This document shows positions 52,080 through 62,009 of a stretch of 64,000 nt of DNA, piece after piece. The position numbers and the translations under genes are program-made. How positions within the stretch are numbered: the stretch's first letter is position 1; each line of letters opens with the position of its first letter. The stretch comes from UBA8958 sp964571695 (GTDB taxonomy: Bacteria; Desulfobacterota; Syntrophia; Syntrophales; UBA8958): NCBI GenBank assembly GCA_964571695.1, contig CAZNDG010000004.1, positions 48,237 to 112,236 on the forward strand, given 5' to 3'. The notes below the pieces were generated by a model. That model worked only from the letters and a program-made list of their open reading frames with translations. It was not told the DNA's origin and searched no databases.

Positions 52080-54038
52080 TCACTCATCCTCTCCCCCGCC
52101 CTCGTCTTCCCGGGCGACATCCTGTTGTTCCCCATCGGGCTGTTTCCTGCCTTCATCCCGCGCATCGTCGGGAACCGCCGGGGCAATTTTCGGAGCCGTC
52201 CGTTCCTTCTTGAGGTGGAAATAGGCATCGACTATCTTGCGGGCAACGGGAGCGGCCACCGAGCCGCCATGACCGGCATTCTCCACGATGACCGCCACGG
52301 CAATCTCCGGTTGCTTGTAAGGGGCGAAACAGGCGAAAAGGGCATGATCACGGAAGCGGCCGGAAAGTATCCTCGCCCGCCGCGCCCGGTCATCCTGGGG
52401 CAGTCCCACGACCTGGGCGGTGCCGGTTTTGCCGGCCACGTCCCCCTCCGGACGGCGCAACGCCCCGCCGGTGCCCCCTGGTTCGTTGACCACCCCCCAG
52501 AGTCCCCTCCTGATCATCTCCAGATGCGGCGCCGACAGCGACACAGTGCCGGCCTGCTGCGGGGGGAATTGCTTGACGATCCTTCCGTCCGCCTCCTCGA
52601 TCTGCTTCACGAGGCGGGGACGCCAGAGGATGCCGCCGTTGGCCAGGGCGGCGTAGGCGCCGGCAAGCTGGAGAGGCGTAACCAGATCGAAGCCCTGGCC
52701 GATGGATATGGGGATGTTCTCCCCGGGTTGCCAGGGTTCTTTGAATCTTTTCAATTTCCATTCTCCGGTGGGCACCAGTCCCGGCTTTTCCCGGGGCAAA
52801 TCGATGCCGGTACGGACACCGAATCCGAAAGAACGGGCATATTCTGCCAGCTTATCCACTCCGAGGGCCTTACCGAGGTTGTAGAAATAGACGTCGCAGG
52901 ATTCCACGATGGCCCGATGGAGGCTCACCCAGCCGTGGCCATGACGCTGCCAGCAGCGATACGATCGATTCCCGAGGGTAAAAGAACCGTTGCAGTAAAA
53001 ACGCGTCTCCGGCGCGATCAAACCTTCCGAGAGGGCCGCCGCCGCCGTCACTATCTTGTATGTCGATCCGGGGGGATACTGTCCGGAGACGGCCCGGTTC
53101 TCCATGGGATGCCGGGGATCCCGGGCCAGTTTGTCCCAGTCCCGCTGCGAAATTCCACCGTGGAACAGGTTGGGGTCGAAAGACGGGGAACTGACCAGGA
53201 CCAGGACGGAACCGTCCCGAGTGTCCAGAACCACCACCGCCCCGTTTCTCCCCTCCAGGGCATTCACCGCCACGGTCTGCAGATCGAAATCTATGGTCAA
53301 TACCGCATTCAACCCGGAAACCGGCGCCACGCTTCCCAGGGATTTGATCACCCGGCCGGTGACATTCACCTCCACCTGCTCGGCCCCGGGCCTTCCGGTG
53401 AGATAGGGATCCAGGAGCTTCTCCAACCCGGCCTTGCCGATGATGTCTCCCGGTCCGATCTGGCCGTTTTCCCGCTCTTCCAGTTCCTCCCTGCTGATCT
53501 CGCCGGTATAACCGATGATGTGGGAGATGATATCACCGCCGAGATATTTTCTCACCGGCGCCACTTCCACCACCACTCCCGGCAGATCAAGGGCATGGGT
53601 TTCCACGAGGGCAATCTTTTCCAGGGAAATGTTTCTTTCCAGTCGGACCGGGACAAAGGGCTTGGTTTTCCCCAAGTACTGTAAATCCGCCGACAGGGTC
53701 AGCCCCCGTTTGGCATAGACGCCGGCCACGGCGGCGGTAATCTGGCGGATGTCCGTGATCCGGCTCGGCACATAAATCAGGTCGAAGGCGGGCTGATTGT
53801 CCACCAGCACCTGGCGCCGGGAATCCAAGATCAGCCCCCGGAAGGGTTTGATCTTGCGCAGGCGGACGCTGTTGCTTTCGGAACGTAGTTTGTATTCGTC
53901 GCCCTTGATCACCTGCAGATAGGCCATCCTGACGATCAGGACGGCAAAGGCGGTCAGGACCAAGGCGAAGAGCCGCCGGAAACGCACCCGGTAGTCGGAT
54001 GCATCATGGCCGCTCAAACGACCGGACATACCCATCAT
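52080..54038 (-). CDS. mrdA: Penicillin-binding protein 2 (transpeptidase)
   Basis: PBP2 cross-links peptidoglycan during elongation. The 652 residues have an N-terminal membrane helix (about 23-42), a dimerisation domain, then the transpeptidase: STYK (SGQYPPGSTYKIV), SxN-like ESCDVYFYN, and KTG (AGKTGTAQ). The acidic C-tail (DEGRKQPDGEQQDVAREDEGGGEDE) is longer than usual. The start overlaps mreD by 35 nt; MMGM offers three possible ATGs. Confidence 0.95.
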   Translation of the reverse strand: MMGMSGRLSGHDASDYRVRFRRLFALVLTAFAVLIVRMAYLQVIKGDEYKLRSESNSVRLRKIKPFRGLILDSRRQVLVDNQPAFDLIYVPSRITDIRQITAAVAGVYAKRGLTLSADLQYLGKTKPFVPVRLERNISLEKIALVETHALDLPGVVVEVAPVRKYLGGDIISHIIGYTGEISREELEERENGQIGPGDIIGKAGLEKLLDPYLTGRPGAEQVEVNVTGRVIKSLGSVAPVSGLNAVLTIDFDLQTVAVNALEGRNGAVVVLDTRDGSVLVLVSSPSFDPNLFHGGISQRDWDKLARDPRHPMENRAVSGQYPPGSTYKIVTAAAALSEGLIAPETRFYCNGSFTLGNRSYRCWQRHGHGWVSLHRAIVESCDVYFYNLGKALGVDKLAEYARSFGFGVRTGIDLPREKPGLVPTGEWKLKRFKEPWQPGENIPISIGQGFDLVTPLQLAGAYAALANGGILWRPRLVKQIEEADGRIVKQFPPQQAGTVSLSAPHLEMIRRGLWGVVNEPGGTGGALRRPEGDVAGKTGTAQVVGLPQDDRARRARILSGRFRDHALFACFAPYKQPEIAVAVIVENAGHGGSVAAPVARKIVDAYFHLKKERTAPKIAPAVPDDARDEGRKQPDGEQQDVAREDEGGGEDE

Positions 54039-54513
54039 GAAGCCAACCTATACGGTGGAATAATTTAAACAGGAATGGGCTGAGCATACTTACCAGCGCC
54101 AATTGGGGGAGGAAGAACCGGAGCAGGTCGTAAAAGACATTCGTGCCGTATAGCATCCGATTCAGGACCAGGAGCAGCAACCCTTCCACAAGACCGCATA
54201 CCAGGGTGAGAAAGATCAAAAATGGGGCGTTTTCCACATAGACATGGGCCGAAAGAAGGTAAACCATAAAGAACACAATTGTATAGACAAGTGCGTAAGA
54301 CCCGGACCCGGCGCCGGTAATGCAATCCATCATCAAACCGAGGATCAAAACGAGGATGGCGCCCCGAAGGACCTTCATCCTCAATCCCGCGTAGATAACC
54401 AGGACCAGGGATATTTCGACGGCGATGGAATGGAAAAACACCGCTCCCAAAACGGCGTGCTGGAATACAACCATAATCATCAAAAACCAGGGCACGACAA
54501 GGTAGAAGATCAT
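54004..54513 (-). CDS. mreD: Rod-shape-determining protein MreD
   Basis: Small integral membrane protein of the elongasome, 169 residues with five predicted hydrophobic segments and short loops (LGLMMDCITGAGSGSYALVYTIVFFMVYLL). Sequence conservation in this family is low; placement between mreC and mrdA supports it. Overlaps mreC by 4 nt. Confidence 0.9.
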   Translation of the reverse strand: MIFYLVVPWFLMIMVVFQHAVLGAVFFHSIAVEISLVLVIYAGLRMKVLRGAILVLILGLMMDCITGAGSGSYALVYTIVFFMVYLLSAHVYVENAPFLIFLTLVCGLVEGLLLLVLNRMLYGTNVFYDLLRFFLPQLALVSMLSPFLFKLFHRIGWLHDGYVRSFERP

Positions 54514-55337
54514 TTCTTCCCAACCTCGGGGACCACAAGCACCAGGACCTCTTCCATCCTGGTGAAGTCAACCGCCGGGACCACCTCGATGGCCTGAAAC
54601 AGTCCGGGCGCCTTCTTGTCCGCCCGGATGACGGTCCCCAAAAGCAATCCCTTGGGAAAGATCTCCGTCATTCCCGAGGAGACCACCATATCGCCTTCTT
54701 TAACCTCTTCCGTTTTAGCAATGTATTTCAACGTGCAGCGCATTGCCCCCGTTCCCTGTAAGATACCCTGTACGCGGCTGCCCTGGATCACGGCATCGAC
54801 GTTGCTGTTACCGTCACTGATCAGGAGGACCCGCGAGACATGCCATGAGGTCTCAATGATCCGCCCCAATACCCCTTGGTCGTTGATTACGGGGAGGCCT
54901 TTCCGGATTCCGTGCGCGGAGCCTTTGTTGATGAGGATCGTCTTGAGCAGTGATTTCTGGTCGATGCCGATAATCCGGGCCGGCATGGATCCATATTCAC
55001 TCCGGTCCTTCAGGGCGAGGAGCTTTTGCAGCCGCATCCCTTCCAGATAACCTTCCTGGTATTGGAGCAACTGATTCTTCAACCGGTCGTTTTCCTTCTT
55101 CAGCCGCCTGTTTTCCTCGCCCGTGCCCACCAAAAACAGGTATCTGGACCAGATCTCGGCAATTCCATCCAGAGGCGCCCGGAGGATCCGTTCCAGCGGC
55201 GCGGCCACATCGAGGATGATCTTCCTTGGCAGTCCGGTATCGTAAGAGCCTTTCGCGCTGATCAGGAGAATGACGACGGAAACGGCTACAGCGACGATGA
55301 TGACGGTCATGAACCGGTATTTCTTCGGGATCGGCAT
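54510..55337 (-). CDS. mreC: Rod-shape-determining protein MreC
   Basis: MreC is a periplasmic scaffold of the elongasome, 275 residues from the start chosen: a membrane anchor (about 10-28, MTVIIVAVAVSVVILLIS), a coiled coil (about 70-110: ENRRLKKENDRLKNQLLQYQE) and beta domains (INKGSAHGIRKGLPVINDQGVLGRI, GDMVVSSGMTEIFPKGLLLGTV). The frame extends 19 codons upstream without a Shine-Dalgarno, so the start is uncertain. About 220 nt separate it from mreB. Confidence 0.93.
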   Translation of the reverse strand: MPIPKKYRFMTVIIVAVAVSVVILLISAKGSYDTGLPRKIILDVAAPLERILRAPLDGIAEIWSRYLFLVGTGEENRRLKKENDRLKNQLLQYQEGYLEGMRLQKLLALKDRSEYGSMPARIIGIDQKSLLKTILINKGSAHGIRKGLPVINDQGVLGRIIETSWHVSRVLLISDGNSNVDAVIQGSRVQGILQGTGAMRCTLKYIAKTEEVKEGDMVVSSGMTEIFPKGLLLGTVIRADKKAPGLFQAIEVVPAVDFTRMEEVLVLVVPEVGKK

Positions 55338-55556
55338 CTTTCTGGAAACTCGCGGCTCACTTATCGGACCGGCGCGGCCAGCCGGGACGGCCATTCGTCA
55401 AGGTCATGGTCGGGGGAACAAGGTTCCCGTTACCGCCCGCAAGCAACCGCATGAACAATGCGCATATTATAAGGAGGATGAGGCGGATCGGCGGATGAAG
55501 CCACCTCCCGGACCGGCAGCGATCCGGCGGCAGCAAACTGACGGCCTGCCCGGACA

Positions 55557-56594
55557 TTATATCTGCAGGGTGACCTCCTTCAACACGTCCAACTGGTCGA
55601 GGGCCATCCCGGCGCCACGGGCCACGGTAGAGAGGGGATCATCGGCGATGGTCACGGGCAGTCCCGTTTCCTCCCGGATCAGGACATCGAGATTCCTCAG
55701 GAGGGCGCCGCCGCCGGTAAGCATGATGCCCCGGTCCACGATGTCGCCGGCCAGCTCCGGCGGGGCATTTTCCAGGGCATCCTTGACGGTGTCCACAATG
55801 AGGCTGATCGGTTCCGCAATGGCCTCACGCACCTCTTCCGAATTTATCTCGATGATCTTCGGAATCCCGGAAATCAGATCCCGCCCCTTCACTTCGACGG
55901 TCCGGATCTCCTTGTCCGGATAGGCGCAACCGATGGTCGTCTTGATGATTTCCCCCGTCCGTTCACCCACCAGGAGGCTGTACTTTCTCTTCATGTACTG
56001 GACGATCTCCTCGTCGATCTTGTCCCCGGCAACGCGGAGCGATTTCGCGTACACGATGCCCGAGAGAGAGATTACCGCCACCTCGGTCGTGCCGCCGCCG
56101 ATATCGACGACCATGGAACTCGTCGGTTCGGTGATCGGCAGGCCCGCCCCGATAGCCGCCGCCATCGGCTCCTCGATAAGATATATTTCCCGGGCGCCGG
56201 CGGACTCCACGGTTTCCCGAACCGCCCGCTTCTCCACCTGGGTGATGCCCGATGGCACGGAGACAATGATCCGGGGCCGCACCAGGGTGCGGCGGTTATG
56301 AACGCTCAGGATAAAATGACGGAGCATTTCCTCGGTTATGTCGAAATCGGCGATGACGCCGTCCCGCATGGGCCTGATCGCCCGGATGTTTCCCGGGGTC
56401 CGGCCCACCATCTTTTTGGCCTCCGCTCCCACGGCGAGAACCTTCTTGACGCCTTTGGAATCCATATGCACCGCCACCACCGACGGCTCGCTCAGAACGA
56501 TACCTTTCCCCTTCACATAAACCAGGGTATTGGCGGTCCCCAGATCGATGGCCAGGTCATTGGAGAATTTTCCCAGAATAAAATCAAAAAGCAC
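55557..56594 (-). CDS. mreB: Rod-shape-determining protein MreB
   Basis: MreB is the actin-like filament protein that positions the cell-wall elongation machinery. The 345 residues have the ATP-binding motifs DLGTANTLVYVKGKGIVLSEPS (phosphate 1), GGGTTEVAVISLSG (phosphate 2) and LTGGGALLRNLD (adenosine). GTG start with GGAGG 9 nt upstream. First gene of the operon, divergent from the ppiD-like gene. Confidence 0.97.
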   Translation of the reverse strand: MLFDFILGKFSNDLAIDLGTANTLVYVKGKGIVLSEPSVVAVHMDSKGVKKVLAVGAEAKKMVGRTPGNIRAIRPMRDGVIADFDITEEMLRHFILSVHNRRTLVRPRIIVSVPSGITQVEKRAVRETVESAGAREIYLIEEPMAAAIGAGLPITEPTSSMVVDIGGGTTEVAVISLSGIVYAKSLRVAGDKIDEEIVQYMKRKYSLLVGERTGEIIKTTIGCAYPDKEIRTVEVKGRDLISGIPKIIEINSEEVREAIAEPISLIVDTVKDALENAPPELAGDIVDRGIMLTGGGALLRNLDVLIREETGLPVTIADDPLSTVARGAGMALDQLDVLKEVTLQI

Positions 56595-56773
56595 GCTTGC
56601 GGCCTCCTGTGTTTTCTCAATAAATTTTTATGGTTACGCCTTGTAAAAAGCGTACCGGCGTAATCCTATAGCCTATTTCCCCCACCTAAGCAATGCCTTT
56701 TTAAAAAGGTGATTGCATTTTGGTTTGGACTATAATAACCATACCGACTTAAAAACTTGTAAAGAGGAAACCC

Positions 56774-58372
56774 ATGCTTGAATTGATGAGAAAACATGCC
56801 CGCAACTGGATTATGAAGCTCCTCCTCGCCATTATCATTATCGTCTTCATCTTCTACTTCGGATCCATGACCGGACGGCAAAAGGCGGAGGCTATCGCCA
56901 CGGTTGACGGCAGAATCATTACCTACATGGAATACGAAAAGGAGTATCGCGGCCTTGTCGACATGTACAACCGCCGTTTCGGGGGCCGAATGACGGAAGA
57001 GATGATGAAGGGTCTCAATATCAAGGAGCAGGCCTTCAACAAACTCATTTACCAGGCCGTCTTGATGAAAAAGGCCCAGGACCTCAAGATCATGGTTACG
57101 GAAGACGAAATCCGCACATATATCTCCCTGATCCCCTCCTTTCAGCGGGACGGCGTCTTCGACGCCCGCCTTTATCAACAGATGCTGCGCTACAATAAAA
57201 TCACCCCGGAAGACTTTGAAAACGACCAGCGGAAATCGCTGCTGATCATGAAGGTCGAGGACCTGATTCAGGACGGCATCCATGTTTCCGATCAGGAGGT
57301 GCGGAATTTTTACCAGGCCCAGAGTGAAAAGATCAACCTCGCCTTCATCAGGTTCCGGGGCGGCGATTTTGCCGGCAGGGTCCAGGCCGGAACCGCGGAG
57401 TTGGAAAAGTACCGAAAGGAGCACCAGGGCGATTTTCGCACCCCCGAACAGACCCGGATCAAGTACCTGCTGTTTGCCCCGGAGGACTTCACGGGCAAGG
57501 TGAAGGTGACGGAAAATGAAATTGCCGATTTCTACGAAAGCCGTAAGCAGCAGTGGACGAAAGGCGGGAAGACCGTTCCGCTCGCCGCTGTCCGGGACCG
57601 CATCATCGCCGATATCAAGCGCGCCCAGGCGATGAAGCTGGCTTTCGAGGCCGCCCGTCAAGCCCGGGAGACGATCTATCAGCAGGAAAACTTCGAAGCC
57701 TACGCCGCCGCCCATGGTTTGAAGGTGGAAGAAACGGCGTTCTTTTCCGAAAAGGAACCCCCGGAGACGTTCCGGCGGCTCCCCGATTTCGCCCCGACCG
57801 TCTTTTCCCTCCAGAAGGATGAACTAAGCAAGGTCATCTCTTCGGAGCGAGGCTATTACCTGATCAAGGCCGGGGCAAGGAAATCCGCTTATACCCCGGA
57901 GTTAAAGGAGATAGAAAAAGAGATCCGGAGCCGTTATATCGCCGCGGAGGGGCGACGCCTGGCCGGGCGGGAGGCGGATGCCGCCCTGGCCCGCCTGCGG
58001 AAAGGGGAAAAACTGGCGGATATCGGCCGGGACATGAAGCTGAAAATCGAGGAGACTGGCTTCTTCCTCCCCACCGGCCCGGTCCCCCGGATTGGATCCT
58101 CCGGCCAATTGACAAGGGCCCTCTTTCTACTCTCCCCCAAAAAACCGTACGGGAACGAGATATTTACGATCGATGGCGAGCATCTCCTCGTCGAGCTGCG
58201 GGGAAGGGAAAAGTCGGAACAGGAACTACCGGCGGACCGGAAAGAACAGATCAGGAGGGCCTGCCAGCACCTGAAAAGGAACGAAGCGATTCAGGCCTGG
58301 ATCGAAGCGAGTAAAAGCGCCATGATCAAAGAGGGAAAGCTGAAGATCAACAGGGAGGCAAAAGAGCTCTGA
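56774..58372 (+). CDS. ppiD: SurA/PpiD-like periplasmic peptidyl-prolyl isomerase
   Basis: This membrane-anchored foldase helps outer-membrane and periplasmic proteins fold. The 532 residues have one N-terminal membrane helix (about 14-32: IMKLLLAIIIIVFIFYFG) and a SurA_N-like chaperone region (about 40-170: RIITYMEYEKEYRGLV). The later region (about 190-480) carries only a degenerate PpiC parvulin domain (FFSEKEPPETFRRLPDF, VISSERGYYLIKAG), so isomerase activity is doubtful. An extended TATAAT (56731-56736) lies upstream, and AGAGGAA precedes the ATG. Confidence 0.88.
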   Translation: MLELMRKHARNWIMKLLLAIIIIVFIFYFGSMTGRQKAEAIATVDGRIITYMEYEKEYRGLVDMYNRRFGGRMTEEMMKGLNIKEQAFNKLIYQAVLMKKAQDLKIMVTEDEIRTYISLIPSFQRDGVFDARLYQQMLRYNKITPEDFENDQRKSLLIMKVEDLIQDGIHVSDQEVRNFYQAQSEKINLAFIRFRGGDFAGRVQAGTAELEKYRKEHQGDFRTPEQTRIKYLLFAPEDFTGKVKVTENEIADFYESRKQQWTKGGKTVPLAAVRDRIIADIKRAQAMKLAFEAARQARETIYQQENFEAYAAAHGLKVEETAFFSEKEPPETFRRLPDFAPTVFSLQKDELSKVISSERGYYLIKAGARKSAYTPELKEIEKEIRSRYIAAEGRRLAGREADAALARLRKGEKLADIGRDMKLKIEETGFFLPTGPVPRIGSSGQLTRALFLLSPKKPYGNEIFTIDGEHLLVELRGREKSEQELPADRKEQIRRACQHLKRNEAIQAWIEASKSAMIKEGKLKINREAKEL

Positions 58373-58402
58373 TTCCGGTTCCGGTTGAAATCCCCGGCTT
58401 TG

Positions 58403-58774
58403 TCAGCGGCCCTTGCATTCCGATTCGCCGCGGCCCCGGCCGTCCGTTTCCTCCCGGACAAGCCTTCCCCCCTCGAAGGTCAGGATATAGATGAAGTCGT
58501 CCTTGCCGCAGTTGTATGTCCACTGCTCTACGGTTTTGGTGGTCTTGCCGCTTTTCGTTTTCGTGCTTTTTCCCGTGGACGCATAGCGGGTCTCCCGGTC
58601 CGCCACCTTCTCCTTGAAGGTGGGCTTGCCGCATTCGATCAGCACCTTGCCCTTGGAATCGCCCACGCTCACCAGACCGCCTCCGCAACGGAAGGCATGG
58701 CCAGGCAGGGGAAAAGACAGCAGGAGCACAAGGGAAAGGCCTATGGATGAAACACCATAAATAAGGACATGCAT
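58403..58774 (-). CDS. DUF2845-family exported protein
   Basis: A signal peptide (about 1-28, ending PGHAF) is followed by the DUF2845 signature FRCGGGLVSVGDSKGKVLIECGKPTFKE, a Cys-containing small periplasmic domain, and WTYNCGKDDFIYILTFEGGRL. 123 residues. A possible role in envelope structure is not established. AAGGAGG precedes the ATG, and it is convergent with the ppiD-like gene. Confidence 0.83.
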   Translation of the reverse strand: MHVLIYGVSSIGLSLVLLLSFPLPGHAFRCGGGLVSVGDSKGKVLIECGKPTFKEKVADRETRYASTGKSTKTKSGKTTKTVEQWTYNCGKDDFIYILTFEGGRLVREETDGRGRGESECKGR

Positions 58775-58807
58775 GCCTCTTAACCTCCTTCCGTTCCCGA
58801 AGTTGTT

Positions 58808-59458
58808 TTATGGGCTGCGATAGAGACCGTTATTGATGATGTAGTGACGTACCGGGTCCGTGGTCAGGTAGGTGATGGATTTGCCGTTCCGGACCCGCTG
58901 CCGGATGCGGCTCGAGGAGATGTCCAAGAAAGTGACCTCCCGGAAATAGATCATGTAGCTCGTTGGTCCCCGGAAACCGTTTTCCCGGGCCTCGTAGTGA
59001 AAGCGGGAGGAAAACTCCGGCGGGAGGATTCCCGCCAGTCCCTTGTTCTCGTATCCCGGTCTGGTCATGACGACGAAATTGCAGAGCTGCAGCAATTTTT
59101 CCCAGTCTTTCCAGGTGGTGATGGCGTGAAAGGCATCCTGGCCAATGATGAAGTACAGCTCCAGGTTCTGCAGGTACTTCTTGAGGATGAACTCCACGGT
59201 CTCGACGGAATAGGATTTGCCTTCCTTCCTGTTTTCCGCGTCGGAAAAGGAGAAGGAAGGGTTGTTTTCGATGGCTAGCCGGACCATCTGTTCCCGGTGG
59301 TAAAAGGAGGTTATCTCGCCGTCAATTTTGTGCGGCGGCCGGGAAGCGGGGATAAAGATGATCCGGTTCAGATCGAATATCTCCAGGATTTCCTCGGCGC
59401 AGCGCAGATGGCCGATATGGATGGGATCGAAAGTCCCGCCCAGCAGTCCCCATTTCAT
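58808..59458 (-). CDS. nadD: Nicotinate-nucleotide adenylyltransferase
   Basis: NadD makes nicotinic acid adenine dinucleotide from NaMN and ATP in NAD synthesis. The 216 residues have the nucleotidyltransferase signature GLLGGTFDPIHIGHLR (4-19), IPASRPPHK, FIIGQDAFHAITTWKDWEKLL and ISSSRIRQRVRNGKSI near the end. The ATG overlaps the proA stop (ATGA). The frame continues upstream into proA but the family start is here. Confidence 0.96.
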   Translation of the reverse strand: MKWGLLGGTFDPIHIGHLRCAEEILEIFDLNRIIFIPASRPPHKIDGEITSFYHREQMVRLAIENNPSFSFSDAENRKEGKSYSVETVEFILKKYLQNLELYFIIGQDAFHAITTWKDWEKLLQLCNFVVMTRPGYENKGLAGILPPEFSSRFHYEARENGFRGPTSYMIYFREVTFLDISSSRIRQRVRNGKSITYLTTDPVRHYIINNGLYRSP

Positions 59459-60711
59459 GTTCTCACCTGCCCGTTTCCGTAAATGATGAATTTGGAGGTC
59501 GTCAACTCTTCCAGTCCCATGGGCCCGTAAGCATGGAGTTTGGTGGTGCTGATGCCTATTTCCGCCCCGAGCCCCAGCTCGAAACCGTCGCTGAACCGCG
59601 TCGAGGCATTCACGAGCACCGTCGAGGACTGAACTTCCTGAAGAAACCGCTGGGCCCGGCCGTAATCGCTCGTGACGATCGCCTCGGTATGGAGGGAACC
59701 GTAGCGCCGGATGTGGTCCATGGCGGAGTCCAGATCTTCCACCACCCTTACCGCCAGGATCAGGTCGAGATATTCCGCGTGCCAGTCCGCCTCCGTCGCG
59801 GCGGCAAGTCCGGGAAGGATCTCCTGCGTCACGGGGCAACCGCGAAGCGTGACGCCCTCCTGCCGGTATCGTTCCGCCAGGAGGGGAAGGAACCGGGGGG
59901 CAATCGCCCGGTGCACCAGGAGCGTCTCCATGGCGTTGCAGACCCCGGGACGCTGGACCTTGGCGTTCATGCAGATCCGTACCGCCATCTCCAACTCCGC
60001 GGTCTCATCCACGAAGATGTGACAGACACCCTTGTAATGCTTGATGACGGGGATCTTCGAGTGGCTCACCACCGTACGGATCAACTCCTCGCCGCCCCGG
60101 GGGATGATGAGATCGATCCATTCCTCGAGTTGGAGTAGTTCGTAAACCGCCTCCCGGTCCGTCATGGGAATGAGTTGAATCGCCTCCGGAGGCAGAGGCC
60201 CCCTCTTCAGCACGTCCGTGATGATGCCGGCTACGGCCCGATTGGAATTGATGGCCTCGGAGCCGCCCCGAAGAATTACGGCGTTCCCCGATTTGAGGCA
60301 GAGGGCGGCGGCATCCACCGTGACGTTGGGCCGGGATTCGTAGATGATGCCGATCACCCCCAGGGGGATGCGCATCCGACCTACCAGCAGGCCGTTGGGG
60401 CGACGCCACATTGAGGTTACCTTGCCCACGGGATCGTCGAGGGCCGCCACCTCGTCGCATCCCGCGGCCATCGCCGTAATGGTCGCCTCCTTGAGGGTGA
60501 GGCGATCGATCATCGCCGCCGACAGTCCCTTTTCGGCCGCCGCGGCTACATCCCGGGCGTTTTCCTCCCGCAGATACGAGGCATTTTCCCTGAGGGCCGC
60601 TCCCATCGCCCGGAGGATCCGGTTCTTATCCGCCGCGGATAAAACACTTAAGACGGCGGCGGCCTTTTTTGCCTCCCTGGCCATCGTGAGCACCTGGGTT
60701 CGAACAGACAT
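59455..60711 (-). CDS. proA: Gamma-glutamyl phosphate reductase
   Basis: ProA reduces gamma-glutamyl phosphate with NADPH in proline synthesis. The 418 residues show the aldehyde-dehydrogenase-like fold with IPLGVIGIIYESRPNVTVDAAALCLKSGNAVILRGG, VIKHYKGVCHIFVDE, and the catalytic cysteine in QRPGVCNAMETLLVH. It is coupled to nadD; proB is not in the window. The start codon is 180 nt from the divergent patatin-like gene. Confidence 0.96.
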   Translation of the reverse strand: MSVRTQVLTMAREAKKAAAVLSVLSAADKNRILRAMGAALRENASYLREENARDVAAAAEKGLSAAMIDRLTLKEATITAMAAGCDEVAALDDPVGKVTSMWRRPNGLLVGRMRIPLGVIGIIYESRPNVTVDAAALCLKSGNAVILRGGSEAINSNRAVAGIITDVLKRGPLPPEAIQLIPMTDREAVYELLQLEEWIDLIIPRGGEELIRTVVSHSKIPVIKHYKGVCHIFVDETAELEMAVRICMNAKVQRPGVCNAMETLLVHRAIAPRFLPLLAERYRQEGVTLRGCPVTQEILPGLAAATEADWHAEYLDLILAVRVVEDLDSAMDHIRRYGSLHTEAIVTSDYGRAQRFLQEVQSSTVLVNASTRFSDGFELGLGAEIGISTTKLHAYGPMGLEELTTSKFIIYGNGQVRT

Positions 60712-60872
60712 TTTTTACGGCTCTCCCATTGACAAAGTCAACAAATTCTGCCTATTAACGCGCCCTCGTTTCACATCGTCACCCGTCTCCCGACGGAGGG
60801 GGGGGAAGAAAACTGGGTCACTCTACAAAACCACACCGTTTGTGTCAAGGTGATTTGAGGAAAGGGGCGGCT

Positions 60873-61976
60873 ATGAATAGGCTCTGCGTCAAGGCCGGGC
60901 CGGGGGCTTACCGGCGGATTCTCGATGGAGGCTTTTCCCTAAATGCCGTCACCTGTTACGCCGGTCCGGCGGTGGGTCCGCGCTGGTTAATCGCCGGCGG
61001 ATTCGACCTGACCCTCATCAAGGAGCAGGTCCTGGGCCGGGCGCGACCCCTGACCCTCATCGGGGCCTCGGCGGGGGCCTGGCGCTTCGCCGCCTGGATC
61101 CAGCCGGAGGCGGAAAAGAGCTATCGCGCGCTCCGGAAGGCCTACATCGAAACGACATATACCCGGACGGACCGCCCAATTAACATTCGGGAATCCCTCA
61201 TCTCAATCATCGACCGGGCCATCGAAAACGACGCCCTGCCCTTCGCCCTGAACTCCCGCAACTATCGCCTGGCCGTCATCACGGCCCGGTCCAGGCGCCT
61301 CGCCGCTTCCGAGAATCAGCTCCTGCAGCGACTGGGATTCGCCGGCGCCTTTCTCGCCAACGCGGTGAAGCGGTCCTGGCTCTACAACTTTCAGGAACGG
61401 GTGGTCTTTTTCAGCGGCCCCAAACCCCCGGCCTTCACCTTGCGGGCGGATTTCCGGGGTGTTTATGTACCTCTCAACACCACCAATTTCAAACCGGCCC
61501 TGGTGGCCTCGGGGGCGATCCCCCTTCTCGTCGCCGGGATCCGGGATATTTACGGGGCGCCCCGGGGCGTCTATCGGGACGGGGGGCTCGTGGATTACCA
61601 CCTGGCCCAGAATTTCGGGGCCAGCGAAAACGATCTGACCCTCCTGTTCCTCCACCAGGATCGCCTCATTCCCGGCTGGCTCGACAAAAGGCTCGTCAAA
61701 AGGAAGCCCGCGGCGGCGGACCTCCACAATCTGATCCTGGTCCATCCGGCGGAGGAATTTGTCGCCTCCCTGCCGGGAGGGAAAGTCCCCGACCGGGACG
61801 ATTTCGTCACCTTCCTCGACGATCCCCAAACCCGGATCGCCAACTGGCGCCGTGCGGTTGCCGCGGCGGAACCACTGGGCGAGATCTTTCTGGAGCTTGT
61901 CGCCGGCGGAAAAATCCGGGAGATCGTCCAGCCGCTTGCCGATAACGTTGCTGGAGAGGGACGGCCGAAGCCCTGA
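60873..61976 (+). CDS. Patatin-like phospholipase family protein
   Basis: This predicted serine acyl hydrolase of 367 residues has the patatin dyad: nucleophile Ser in LIGASAGAW (GxSxG) and Asp in VYRDGGLVDYHL. Residues about 180-260 complete the alpha/beta core (ASGAIPLLVAGIRDIYG). No signal peptide, so cytoplasmic or membrane-associated. An in-frame ATG 33 nt upstream is possible; the one chosen follows GGAAAGGGG. Substrate lipids unknown. Confidence 0.83.
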   Translation: MNRLCVKAGPGAYRRILDGGFSLNAVTCYAGPAVGPRWLIAGGFDLTLIKEQVLGRARPLTLIGASAGAWRFAAWIQPEAEKSYRALRKAYIETTYTRTDRPINIRESLISIIDRAIENDALPFALNSRNYRLAVITARSRRLAASENQLLQRLGFAGAFLANAVKRSWLYNFQERVVFFSGPKPPAFTLRADFRGVYVPLNTTNFKPALVASGAIPLLVAGIRDIYGAPRGVYRDGGLVDYHLAQNFGASENDLTLLFLHQDRLIPGWLDKRLVKRKPAAADLHNLILVHPAEEFVASLPGGKVPDRDDFVTFLDDPQTRIANWRRAVAAAEPLGEIFLELVAGGKIREIVQPLADNVAGEGRPKP

Positions 61977-61980
61977 CGCC

Positions 61981-62009
61981 TTGACAACGGGAAACTTCGT
62001 GTAGATAAT
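61981..62009 (+). promoter_or_regulatory. Strong sigma70-like promoter
   Basis: TTGACA (61981-61986), a 17-nt spacer and GATAAT (62004-62009), close to the full consensus, lie just after the patatin-like gene and 320 nt before the radical SAM gene. They would give the latter a long leader. Confidence 0.55.
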